Assembly (NCBI RefSeq): GCF_000151315.2 | Contig: NW_011887292.1 | Coordinates: 3,510,016-3,574,015 of the forward strand | Direction of reading: 5' to 3' | Length of the DNA stretch: 64,000 bases | Source: Capsaspora owczarzaki ATCC 30864 | Lineage: Eukaryota; Opisthokonta; Filasterea | In this document: positions 55,512 through 64,000 of the stretch, one piece after another | Numbering within the stretch: position 1 is the first letter of the stretch | How the letters are laid out: every line of letters starts with the position of its first letter | Notes under the pieces: generated by a model | What the model was told of the DNA's origin: nothing | What the model saw: the letters and a program-made list of their open reading frames with translations, nothing else | The model's database searches: none | Program-made: the position numbers and the translations under genes

Positions 55512-57455
55512 AAGTTTGTTTATTTTCAATCTCTGCTTCTTCTCATGAGTGTGAGAGACAACGATTTCGCTTCGTGTCAGCTGCGCACCGCCGTCTGGCG
55601 ATCTCCAGATGCGCCTCAGCGTCGATGTGTGCCGTGACCGAAGCTCGATGCAGCAGAATGCTCTCAAGCACGAGAGATTTTTCGATCTCGATTTTTTTTT
55701 TTATGTTTTTCGATTTGCTTGCGATTCTGGTTGCAATTCGCTTCATCAGCGGGGTGGTCTGCTTGCCCGGCTCGCTTGCCTGCGCCTCTTGCTGAGAGCG
55801 TTGGTGCGTGTGTGTCGTTCCATGGCTGAGCCTGCGCGAGTGAGGTCGCTGTGGAAGAACAGAAAGCCTGTTATTTTCCGTTATTTTTTTTTTATTTGTT
55901 TGGTTTGTTTGTTTGTATTGTGGCTTTCCTTTTCCTTCTTTTTATTTTATTTTTTTATTATTTTTTATTTTTTTTTTTTTGTTTTTTTGGTTTTTTTTAT
56001 TTTTTGTTTGTTTTTTTTATGTTTTTTGAGCTCACTGTGATGACTTGCATCGTTTTGCAGGCGTCGGCTTCATCGGCCGCAACCTGATCGTCCATCTCGT
56101 TGAGAACAGCCTTGCCAGCAAGATCCGCGTCGTCGACAAGGTCTTGCCCCAGACCGCTTGGCTGACTGAGCGCCAAACCAAGGCTTTCGCTGGTGTTGAG
56201 TTTGTCCAGGGCAACCTGACCAACGCTGGTGAGTACGCCCGGATCTTGAGCTGTGCTGCTTTGATGTCTTGCTTGATTCAGTGTCGTCTTGTTGTTGGAT
56301 TGATCTCGTTTGTCACTCTGTGGACGTTGTGGTTTTTTTTTTTTTTTTTTTTTTGGTTTTTTGGTTTTTGGTTTTTTGTTTGTTGCTCACTGCTTGTTTT
56401 TTGGCGGGGGGTTTTGTCTTGCCTGTGCAGCTTCCACTGCCAACGCCTTCGACAACGCTGGCGCCTCGTTCGACTTTGTCATCAACCTCGCTGCTGAGAC
56501 CAAGTACGGCCAGACTGAGAAGGTACGATCTGTGATTTTCTCGCAAAACCACAAGTTGATTATTTCATTGCTCTTTTCCTTCCTCTCACTTCTTCTTCTT
56601 CTTCGTCTTCTTCTTCTTCTTCCATTTTCTGCTCCTGCTCTCTCCATCTCTTAGATCTACGAAGAGAAGGTCCTCAGCTTGTCGGTGTGCGTCGCCAAGG
56701 AGGCTGCCAAGCGCGGCGTCAAGCGCTTTATTGAGGTGTCGACCGCCCAGGTGTACAGCAGCGACAAGGATGCCAGCACGGAGACGGACAAGCTCAACCC
56801 GTGGACTACCATTGCGCAATACAAGCTGAAGGCTGAGGAGGCCATCAAGGGCATTGCCGGCCTGAACTATGTCATTGTTCGCCCCGCCATCGTCTACGGC
56901 ACTGGCGATTTGCTCGGCCTGACCCCGCGTCTGATTATCGGCGCCGTCTACAAGAGCCTCAACGAGCAGATGAAGCTTTTGTGGACTGAGAAGCTCCGCC
57001 TCAACACTGTACATGTTGACGACGTTGCGCGCGCCCTCTTCTACCTGACCGACCACGGCAACAGCGGCGAGATCTACAACCTGGCGGACAAGGGCGACAC
57101 GTCCCAGGACACTGTCAGCACCATCCTCGATCAGATCTTTGGCATCAAGCACTCGTACGCCGGCTCAATCCAGTCCAACCTGGCCAAGCTCAACATGAAG
57201 AACATTACCGAGGATGTCAACGAGTCGCACATGGACCCCTGGTCGAAGCTCCTCAAGGCCGACGGCATTGAGAACACTCCTCTCAGCCCCTACCTCGACC
57301 AAGAGCTGCTGTACAACAACAACACGACCGTTGACGGCTCCAAGATTGAAAAGCTCGGCTTCTCCTACACCCAGCCGCAGCTCACCAAGGACGCCCTCAA
57401 GAACGTCGTCGATGAGTACGTCAAGCTTGGCCTCTTCCCCAAGTCCATCCTGTAA
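55208..57455 (+). CDS. Extended short-chain dehydrogenase/reductase (NAD-dependent epimerase family)
   Basis: Exons 55208-55238, 56061-56228, 56431-56522 and 56655-57455 give 363 residues. The first exon encodes only ten codons plus one base (MSKPSILVLG) and is joined across an 822-base intron to VGFIGRN, completing the GGVGFIG NAD-binding loop. The fold continues with VVDKVLP, NLAAETKYGQTEK, FIEVSTAQVYSS, LNYVIVRPAIVYGTGD and LNTVHVDDVARALFYL. This is an extended SDR; substrates in the family are nucleotide sugars, sterols and related compounds, and nothing here decides which. The Tyr of the usual YxxxK pair is offset: the stretch is TTIAQYKLKAEEA, with Gln four places before the Lys that aligns with the catalytic one. 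Introns 1 and 2 are T-rich with long T runs. Confidence 0.85.
55239..56060 (+). other. T-rich first intron of the SDR gene
   Basis: An 822-base intron with GTGAGT donor and TTTTGCAG acceptor. It has T runs at 55272-55285, 55489-55511 and throughout 55882-56027. Nothing else was recognised. Confidence 0.75.
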
Positions 57456-59246
57456 AGCTGTCCCTGTTTTTTTGTTGTTTTCATTTTGGCATGTCTGTGA
57501 GGATGAAAAGCAAAACGCCGAAATACAGAAAACATTTTGTCGACCAGACTGTAGTTTTCGCACCCAACAATTTTGTGTGTGTGTTTGTGTTTTCGTTTGT
57601 GATCTGTTAGCTGTCCTGCAAATTGTGTATTGTGACAAAGCCGCTCGTTGTGTTGGTGGACCCGAAAAAAAGAAAAAAGAAAAAAAAAAGCTGCTGTCGT
57701 TTTATTGTTGTTCATTTATGTCCTTCTTCTTCACGGTTGATGCGCTGGGAGTTGTCGCGCGTTTTCCCTGCTTGCTTGTGCTTGAACAATCACCGCATTG
57801 AATATCGCGCAATCCGTCTCAGAACGGAGGGGGAGATTTTATTTTATTTTATTTTATAATATTTTTCTTGGCGGCACCTTGCGGTTGATTGCTGCTTGCA
57901 GTTTGGTTGCCGTTTCTTTTTTCGGCTGACCGCATAAGCAGTGGTTTTGTTTCACAAACACAGTGTTTCGTGACATGCATCAACGCGTTTCGTGGGAAGA
58001 ATGACGAATGGTGTTGGGTAACTCGAGTGTATTTTCATCCATGGATCTTGTTGCCTTTGTGGGATCTTGATCAACGATATTAACAAAAAAAAAAAAAAAA
58101 AAAAAAGCCCAATTCATTCATTTCCACAGTCTTTTTATTTGTTTTATTCTTTTTTTTTGCTCGTTGTTTTTGTTTTTTCCTTGCGATTATTCAGACCAGC
58201 TTGGCGGCAGTGTTTGAACAGGACCAAAGGTACCGCCCATCCCCCTTATAGTCCCGCACCCTTCTCGTTGTCATTGAGTGTCCTTCAGCAGCCTATTGCT
58301 GGGCAACTGCACATGTTGTCTTTTTTTTTTTCTTTTTTTCGTTTTCGTTTCTTTTTTTTCCGTGTTTTTTTTTTCGTTTTTCTTGTCTATTTTCGGGGAG
58401 GTTTTTTGTCGCTTTGCCTTGCGGCTGCTGTCGTTGGTCGTCTGCCTCCTGATGTGCCGGCCGCATCGGCAGCGTGTTGTGCTGGCACACACACTTGCGG
58501 TTTTGCAGAACAAGACGTTGGCAGGAAGCCAAGGCTGTTGTGACGTTTCCTGAATCTACGCAAACAAAAAAAAAAAAAATCAAAATGCAATTGATAGAGA
58601 AAAGAACAAAAAAAAAACACAACAACAACAGCTCACCTGTCGTGCAGCCACTGGTAGCGCAACCTCCGCACTCATGCTGGCCTGCATCCGTGCTGTGTGT
58701 TGGTGGTGCAACGCTGTGTGCGATGATGCCTGTCTCTTGCGCCGCAATGAGACGCTGCTCCAGCCCTGTTCGCCAAACAAAAAAAAAAAATCGCTTTCCA
58801 TTTTCTGTTGTGTTTTTGTCTTTTTTTTTTTTTTTTTTTCTTCCGTTATTTTTTTTCTCTCTCTTTCCCATTCGTGCCAGCGAGTGCCTGTGCTGCCGCT
58901 CTGGTTGTGCGCGGTGTGTGCTGGCGCAGTGTCACAATGACGCTCTTTTGGTCTTCTCAGGCCAACGCTGTTGTAACGGGTTCATTGACCCAAAGCAAAA
59001 CCGCCCGATTTTTATTTTGTATTTTTATTGTATTTTTTATTTTTTCGGTTCGTTCTACACACAACAAAAACCAAAAAAAAAAAAAAAATCATCGCTTTTC
59101 AAAACCCAGAAACGTTTTTGGGGCAACTTTTTTTTTTTTTTTTCAAAACAAAAATTATTAAAATCGTCGATCGTTTTGTTTCTGTTTTGGGATTTTATTT
59201 TTCTCACTGATTTTTTTTTTTTTTTGGCTTGTTCACACACACACAC

Positions 59247-59283
<37 letters not shown>

Positions 59284-59359
59284 ACAGAAAAACTCTCTCG
59301 TGCAAAAAATCAAACAAGGTACTCGTACTTTCAACGGACAACAAGAACTACTGGCAACA
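57456..59359. other. 1.9 kb region upstream of talin
   Basis: Between the SDR stop and the talin ATG. It is crowded with A and T runs (for example 58085-58106, 58320-58330, 58820-58839, 59071-59088, 59129-59143). A CA repeat (59234-59248) adjoins a TC repeat (59249-59280). No coding segment was supported. It should contain the talin promoter and 5'UTR, perhaps with a leader intron, because the TC repeat and pyrimidine-rich DNA precede the ATG by about 80 bases. Confidence 0.5.
59249..59280 (+). repeat. (TC)n repeat in the talin 5' flank
   Basis: About 15 TC units directly after a short CA repeat, 80 bases before the talin start codon. Polypyrimidine tracts at this position can act in splicing of a leader intron or in promoter function; the sequence does not decide. 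Confidence 0.8.
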
Positions 59360-62300
59360 ATGGCGTCTCTTTCTCTGCGTGTGCACATTGTCAAGACAAA
59401 CAATGTCAAGACAATGCAGTTCGACCCGGACATGATTGTCCACGACATCTGCAAGGACATTCGCGACCGTCTTGGCGAGGCCAACACTGGCGGCACGGAT
59501 CACGGTCTGTTCTGGCCCGACGAAGACCCCAAGAAGGGCCGCTGGCTCGAGCCCGGCCGCACCCTGAACTACTACGATCTCAAGTCGGGTGACATGCTCG
59601 AGTACAAGAAGAAGCACCGCCCTCTGCGTGTGCGCCTGATGGACGGCACCCTCAAGACTGTGCTCGTGGACGACTCGCAGTCGGTTGGCGATCTCGTCAA
59701 GACTGTCTGCTCGCGCATTGGCATCAACAACCCGGACGAGTTTGCCTTTGTCAGCGAGGCGGAGGTCAAGGAGGAGGAGAAGAAGCCCCGCGACCGTGAC
59801 GAGGAGGAGGAGCTCGCTCGCTCCAAGAAGGACCGCGAGAAGATGGAGAAGCTCAAGAAGAAGCTCCACACGGACGACGAGATTGGCTGGCTCCTCAACG
59901 ACCGCTCGCTTCGTGAGCAGGGTATCGACGAGACCCAAGTCCTGCTGCTCCGCAAAAAGTTCTTCTTCTCGGACCAGAACGTCGACCGCAACGACCCCGT
60001 CCAGCTCAACCTGCTGTACGTGCAGTCCCGCGACGCCATCCTCAACGGCACCCATCCGTGCACGGAGGAGGAGGCCTGCCAGTTTGCGGCCATGCAGTGC
60101 CAGGTCCAGTTTGGCGACCACCAGCCCGACAAGCACAAGCCCGGCTTCTTTGACATCAAGGGCCTGCTTCCCCCGGAATACGCCAAGAACAAGTCTGTCG
60201 AGAAGCGCATCTTCCAGGAGCATGCCAAGCTCCACTCCATGACCGAGCTCAACGCCAAGTACCGCTACATTCAGCTGTGTCGCTCGCTCAAGACCTATGG
60301 TGTCACCTTCTTCCTCGTCAAGGAGAAGGAGCGCGGCAAGAACAAGCTCGTCCCCCGTCTGCTCGGCATCACGCGCGACAACATTATGCGTGTCGACGAG
60401 AAGACCAAGGAGGTCCTCAAGACCTGGCAGCTCACCCAGGTCCGTCGCTGGGCCGCCTCGCCCAACTCGTTCACCCTCGATTTCGGCGACTACTCCGAGT
60501 CGTACTACTCTGTCCAGACCAGCGAAGGTGATGCCATCTCCCAGCTCATTGCCGGTTACATTGACATTATCCTGAAGAAGAAGAAGAACTCTGACCGCGG
60601 CGTCGGTGAAGACGGCGAGGAGCAGCTCATGCTCGAGGACTCTGTCTCGGCTGGCAAGGCCACCGCCATCCAGCACGTCCCTTCGGCCCTGGGCTATGCC
60701 ACCGAAGGCAGCGTCGCCCTCCCCGGAATTGTTCGCTCGGCTGGTGCTGGCGTTGGCCAGTTTGGCCGCGCTGGCGCTCAGCAGCTGCGCTACTCGAGCT
60801 ACAACGGCTCTGGCATGTCGGCCACTGGCCAGCAGGCGCACATGGGCATGTCGATGGCCGATGCCTCCGGCCATGGTGCCGCCCAGCACGCCCTCATGGG
60901 CACTGTTCAGACTGGCTTTGCCGCCGTCAACGCTGCCACCAACGAGCTTGGTGTTGCTGCCTCGCTGCCCCCGCTTGGTACCGACCCTGCTTCCATCCAG
61001 TGGCGTCAGCAGACCCTCGACGTGTCCAAGCAGAACATGGCCTCGCAGCTTGCCGCCATGACTGCAGCGACCGCGTCCGTCGTCACGCTCACTGGCGCCG
61101 AACCCTCGGAGGTGGACCACACTGCCGTCGGCTCTGCCGTCACCACCATCTCGTCCAACTTGACTGAGCTCGCCAAGAACGCCAAGATGATGGCTGCCCT
61201 CGTCTCGGACTCTGGCACGAGCGATCGTCTGCTCGAGGCTGCCCGCGGCCTCGCCGGCGCCACCTCCAAGCTCCTCAACTCGGTCAAGCCCGGCTCGACC
61301 GACTCGCGCCAAGACCTGCTCACCGCCGCCTCGGCCATCGGTGCCGCCACCTCGGACCTCCTCGCCCACATGGGCGAGCCCGAGGTCGACGCTGCCTCCC
61401 AGGAGGAGCTCCTCGCCATCAGCAAGGCGATCGCCGCCGCGACGACCAACCTCGTCTCGTCTGCCAAGACGGTTGCCAGCAAGTCGGACGACCCTGCCGC
61501 CCAGAACAAGGTCATCAACGCTGCCAAGGGCACTGCCATGAGCACTTCCCAGCTCGTCGCCTGCACCAAGGTGCTCGCGCCGTCCATCAACTCGCCCATG
61601 TGCCAGGAGCAGCTCATCGAGTCTGCCAAGCAGGTCACCAACTCTGTCGACTCGCTCGTTGGCTCTGCCGACTCTGCTTGCAAGGACGAGGCTGCCAAGG
61701 CCGAGCTCAAGCAGAACGCTGCCACCGTCTCGGAGGCTGTTCAGCGTCTGATTGCCCAGGCCCAGCAGGGTGGTCGCGCCAAGCCCCAGAACGATTTCGA
61801 CGAGGCTTGCGACACTATTCTCGCCTCGACCGAGAAGCTGTTTGCCTCGATGGGCAACGCCCCCGAGATGGTTCGTCAGGCCAAGGCCCTCGCCCAGGCC
61901 ACCTCGCAGCTTGTCAACTGCATCAAGGCTGATGCCGCCAAGGAGACCGACCCCGAGAAGCAGCGCAAGCTGCTCGCGGCCGCCAAGGAGCTCGCCGAGT
62001 GCACTGCTCGCATGATTGCTGCCGCCAAGGAGGCTGCCCAAAACCCCAACGACGCCACCTACCAGGCCAAGCTCAAGGAGGCTGCTGAGGCGCTCCGCAC
62101 TGCCACCAACGCTGCTGCCGCCGCTGCCATCAAGAAGAAGCTCATGAAGAAGCTCGAGGAGGCTGCCAAGCAGACTGCTGCCGCGTCCACCCAGCTCATT
62201 GCTGCCTCCCAGGCGTCCACCTCGTCCAACCGCAACCAGGCTTCGCAGCAGCAGCTGCTTGCTCAGTGCAAGGCTGTCCAGGACACGCTTGGCCAGGTCA

Positions 62301-64000
62301 TCTCGGCCACTCGCGACCACGCCAACAACCCCGACACTCCCTCCGCTCAGCTCAACCTGATCAACGCCACCAAGGCGGTCGTCAACCCCGGCGTCAAGAT
62401 GGTTGCTGCTGCCAAGGCTGCCCACCCCACCGTCGGCGACCCCGCTGCTGCCCTCAACCTCGCCAACGCTGCCAAGCAGGCTGCCCTTGCACTTGCCGAG
62501 CTCCGCTCTGCTCAGGCCAAGGCTGCCGATGCTTGCGGCTCGCTCGAGATTGACTCGGCCATGCACTCTGTCAACCAGCTGGGCAAGGACCTGCAGGATG
62601 CCCAGAAGGCTGCTGCCGAAGGCAAGCTGCTTCCCCTCCCCGGCGACAACGCCGAAGAGGCCGCTCTCGAAGTCGGTGCCACCTCCAAGACTGTCGGCTC
62701 GTCCATGGCGCAGCTCCTCACGGCTGCCAACCAGGGCAACGAGAACTACACTGGCATTGCTGCTCGCGACACTGCCGGTGCCCTCAAGGTCCTCGCCTCT
62801 GCCGTCCGCGGTGTCGCTGCCACCACCAACGACCGCGAGGCGCAGGATGCCATCCTCAAGTCTGCGCACACGGTCATGGCCGAGTCCGCCAAGCTCATTG
62901 GCGAGGCCAACGCCGCCGTCAAGAACTCGGCCGACCCCCAGAAGCAGCAAAAGCTCGCTGCTGTCGCCAAGACTGTGTCGGCTGCCCTCAACCAGGTCGT
63001 CAGCTGCCTGCCCGGCCAGCGCGATGTCGACAACTGCATTCGCGCCATCGCGGCTGCGTCCGAGCGTCTCGACAGTGGCAACTTCCCCGCCCCCAAGCCC
63101 GGCGAAACGTTCGCCCAGTCGCAGGATGCCCTCACCAACGCGGCCGCTGCCCTCAACTTGGCCTCGAACGACCTCGTCGTCGCTGCTCGTGGCACCCCGC
63201 AGCAGCTCGCCGAGGCTGCCAAGGCCTACCAGGTCAAGCACCAGAACTTTATCGACTCTGGCGTCAAGCTCGCTGGCGCCACCAAGGATGTCCAGGCCCA
63301 GCAGGAGCTCATTTCCCAGCTCAAGGGTGTCTCTGCCTCCTCGTCGCGCCTGGTCATTGCCTCGAAGGCCCTCGCTGCCGACCCCAGCGGCCCGAACAAC
63401 AAGAACAACCTTGCGCTGAGCGCTCGTGGTGTCACTGACGCCATCAACGCGCTGCTCGACACGTGCTCGACCTCTGCCCCCGGCCAGAAGGAGTGCGACA
63501 ATGCCATCCGCAACATTAACGCCATGGCTGCCTCCCTCAACAACCCCTCCGAGCCCGTCAGCGACGCCTCGTACTTTGAGTGCCTCGACACTGTCCTTGA
63601 GAAGAGCAAGGTTCTTGCCAACGCCATGGGCGAGATTGCCAACTCTGCCCGCTCTGGCGAGGGCGAGAAGATTGGCGCCTCTGTCACTGAGGCTGCCTCT
63701 GCCGTCACTGCCCTGACGGAGGCTGCCGCCCAGGCTGCCTACCTTGTCGGTGTTGCCGATCCTTCCTCGAGCGCCGCCGTTGTCGGCCTTGTCGACCAGG
63801 GCCAGTTTGCCCGTGCCCAGCAGGCCATTCAGGGCGCTTGCGACTCGCTGCTCGTCCCGAACGCCTCGCAGCAGCAAATCCTCTCTGCTGCGACCGTCAT
63901 TGCCAAGCACACTGCTGCCCTCTGCACTGCTTGCAAGACTGCCTCGACCAAGACGGCCAACCCCGTCGCCAAGCAGCAGTTTATCAACTCGGCCCAAGAA
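59360..64000 (+). CDS. TLN1: Talin, N-terminal 1547 residues (runs off the window)
   Basis: Open from the ATG at 59360 to the last base, with no intron. Residues 1-85 are F0 and 86-200 are F1 (RPLRVRLMDGTLKTVLVDDS, with a charged loop). F2 contains KLHTDDEIGWLL, then FFFSDQNVDRNDPVQLNLLY. F3, the integrin-binding PTB-like lobe, has SLKTYGVTFFLVKEKERGKN, RVDEKTKEVLKTW and RRWAASPNSFTLDFGDY with the tryptophan used to bind the integrin tail, ending IDIILKKKK and MLEDSVS. Beyond about residue 480 are Ala/Ser/Lys-rich helical bundles of the rod (QKVINAAKG-type repeats, INATKAV, VAAARGTPQQL) that bind vinculin in animals. Talin links integrins to actin. Codon use is strongly biased to C and G at third positions. 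The rest of the rod and the actin-binding I/LWEQ module lie beyond the window. Confidence 0.97.
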   Translation, partial: MASLSLRVHIVKTNNVKTMQFDPDMIVHDICKDIRDRLGEANTGGTDHGLFWPDEDPKKGRWLEPGRTLNYYDLKSGDMLEYKKKHRPLRVRLMDGTLKTVLVDDSQSVGDLVKTVCSRIGINNPDEFAFVSEAEVKEEEKKPRDRDEEEELARSKKDREKMEKLKKKLHTDDEIGWLLNDRSLREQGIDETQVLLLRKKFFFSDQNVDRNDPVQLNLLYVQSRDAILNGTHPCTEEEACQFAAMQCQVQFGDHQPDKHKPGFFDIKGLLPPEYAKNKSVEKRIFQEHAKLHSMTELNAKYRYIQLCRSLKTYGVTFFLVKEKERGKNKLVPRLLGITRDNIMRVDEKTKEVLKTWQLTQVRRWAASPNSFTLDFGDYSESYYSVQTSEGDAISQLIAGYIDIILKKKKNSDRGVGEDGEEQLMLEDSVSAGKATAIQHVPSALGYATEGSVALPGIVRSAGAGVGQFGRAGAQQLRYSSYNGSGMSATGQQAHMGMSMADASGHGAAQHALMGTVQTGFAAVNAATNELGVAASLPPLGTDPASIQWRQQTLDVSKQNMASQLAAMTAATASVVTLTGAEPSEVDHTAVGSAVTTISSNLTELAKNAKMMAALVSDSGTSDRLLEAARGLAGATSKLLNSVKPGSTDSRQDLLTAASAIGAATSDLLAHMGEPEVDAASQEELLAISKAIAAATTNLVSSAKTVASKSDDPAAQNKVINAAKGTAMSTSQLVACTKVLAPSINSPMCQEQLIESAKQVTNSVDSLVGSADSACKDEAAKAELKQNAATVSEAVQRLIAQAQQGGRAKPQNDFDEACDTILASTEKLFASMGNAPEMVRQAKALAQATSQLVNCIKADAAKETDPEKQRKLLAAAKELAECTARMIAAAKEAAQNPNDATYQAKLKEAAEALRTATNAAAAAAIKKKLMKKLEEAAKQTAAASTQLIAASQASTSSNRNQASQQQLLAQCKAVQDTLGQVISATRDHANNPDTPSAQLNLINATKAVVNPGVKMVAAAKAAHPTVGDPAAALNLANAAKQAALALAELRSAQAKAADACGSLEIDSAMHSVNQLGKDLQDAQKAAAEGKLLPLPGDNAEEAALEVGATSKTVGSSMAQLLTAANQGNENYTGIAARDTAGALKVLASAVRGVAATTNDREAQDAILKSAHTVMAESAKLIGEANAAVKNSADPQKQQKLAAVAKTVSAALNQVVSCLPGQRDVDNCIRAIAAASERLDSGNFPAPKPGETFAQSQDALTNAAAALNLASNDLVVAARGTPQQLAEAAKAYQVKHQNFIDSGVKLAGATKDVQAQQELISQLKGVSASSSRLVIASKALAADPSGPNNKNNLALSARGVTDAINALLDTCSTSAPGQKECDNAIRNINAMAASLNNPSEPVSDASYFECLDTVLEKSKVLANAMGEIANSARSGEGEKIGASVTEAASAVTALTEAAAQAAYLVGVADPSSSAAVVGLVDQGQFARAQQAIQGACDSLLVPNASQQQILSAATVIAKHTAALCTACKTASTKTANPVAKQQFINSAQE

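Noticed and set aside
59348-63997. A 1549-codon open frame on the minus strand
   Set aside because: It is the exact antisense of talin. Its composition (Leu/Gly/Val-rich, no domains) is what C/G-biased sense codons produce in reverse, and the sense strand matches talin throughout.

Overview
This window is nuclear DNA from a gene-dense eukaryote. Genes lie on both strands, most are split by short GT-AG introns of about 60 to 500 bases, intergenic gaps are often under 400 bases, coding DNA is GC-rich, and non-coding DNA is full of A/T homopolymers. The gene set (talin, Arf1, MIOS, STN1, KXD1, PDZD8-like, ARID4-like, ZNF622/Rei1, granulin, canopy, alpha-kinase, Receptor-L-domain protein) points to a unicellular relative of animals. 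A filasterean such as Capsaspora is my best guess, made from gene content and gene structure only.

Left third (1-25463): a canopy (CNPY3/4)-like ER chaperone gene (+), a PDZD8-like SMP lipid-transfer protein (-), ZNF622/Rei1 (+), an ARID4-like chromatin protein without an ARID (-), a three-repeat granulin (-), a cystathionine beta-synthase-like protein that has lost the PLP lysine (-), a TRIC-like membrane protein (+), mitochondrial methylmalonyl-CoA mutase in 12 exons (-), and a large methyltransferase with an SPPF motif (+).

Middle (25713-45110): MIOS of the GATOR2 nutrient-sensing complex (+), an alpha-kinase (-), an LRR-like protein of unknown role (-), a 1.8 kb stretch with no convincing gene, ribosomal protein eL6 (+), the telomere protein STN1 (+), and a 15-exon gene for a C2-DH-PH-C1-ArfGAP-C1-C2 protein (-). 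That protein would link Rho activation to Arf inactivation.

Right third (45386-64000): urocanate hydratase in 13 exons (+), Arf1 (-), KXD1 of BORC/BLOC-1 (-), a secreted or signal-anchored L-domain protein (+), an extended SDR (+), and the first 1547 codons of talin (+), which run off the window.

Themes shared by the genes are membrane contact and traffic (PDZD8-like, Arf1, ArfGAP-RhoGEF, KXD1), lysosomal nutrient signalling (MIOS, KXD1), adhesion (talin, L-domain protein), and amino-acid or propionyl-CoA catabolism (urocanase, MMUT). They are not arranged as operons or an evident cluster. Exon boundaries were worked out by hand from reading-frame continuity, splice-site dinucleotides and remembered family sequences; no search or alignment program was run.
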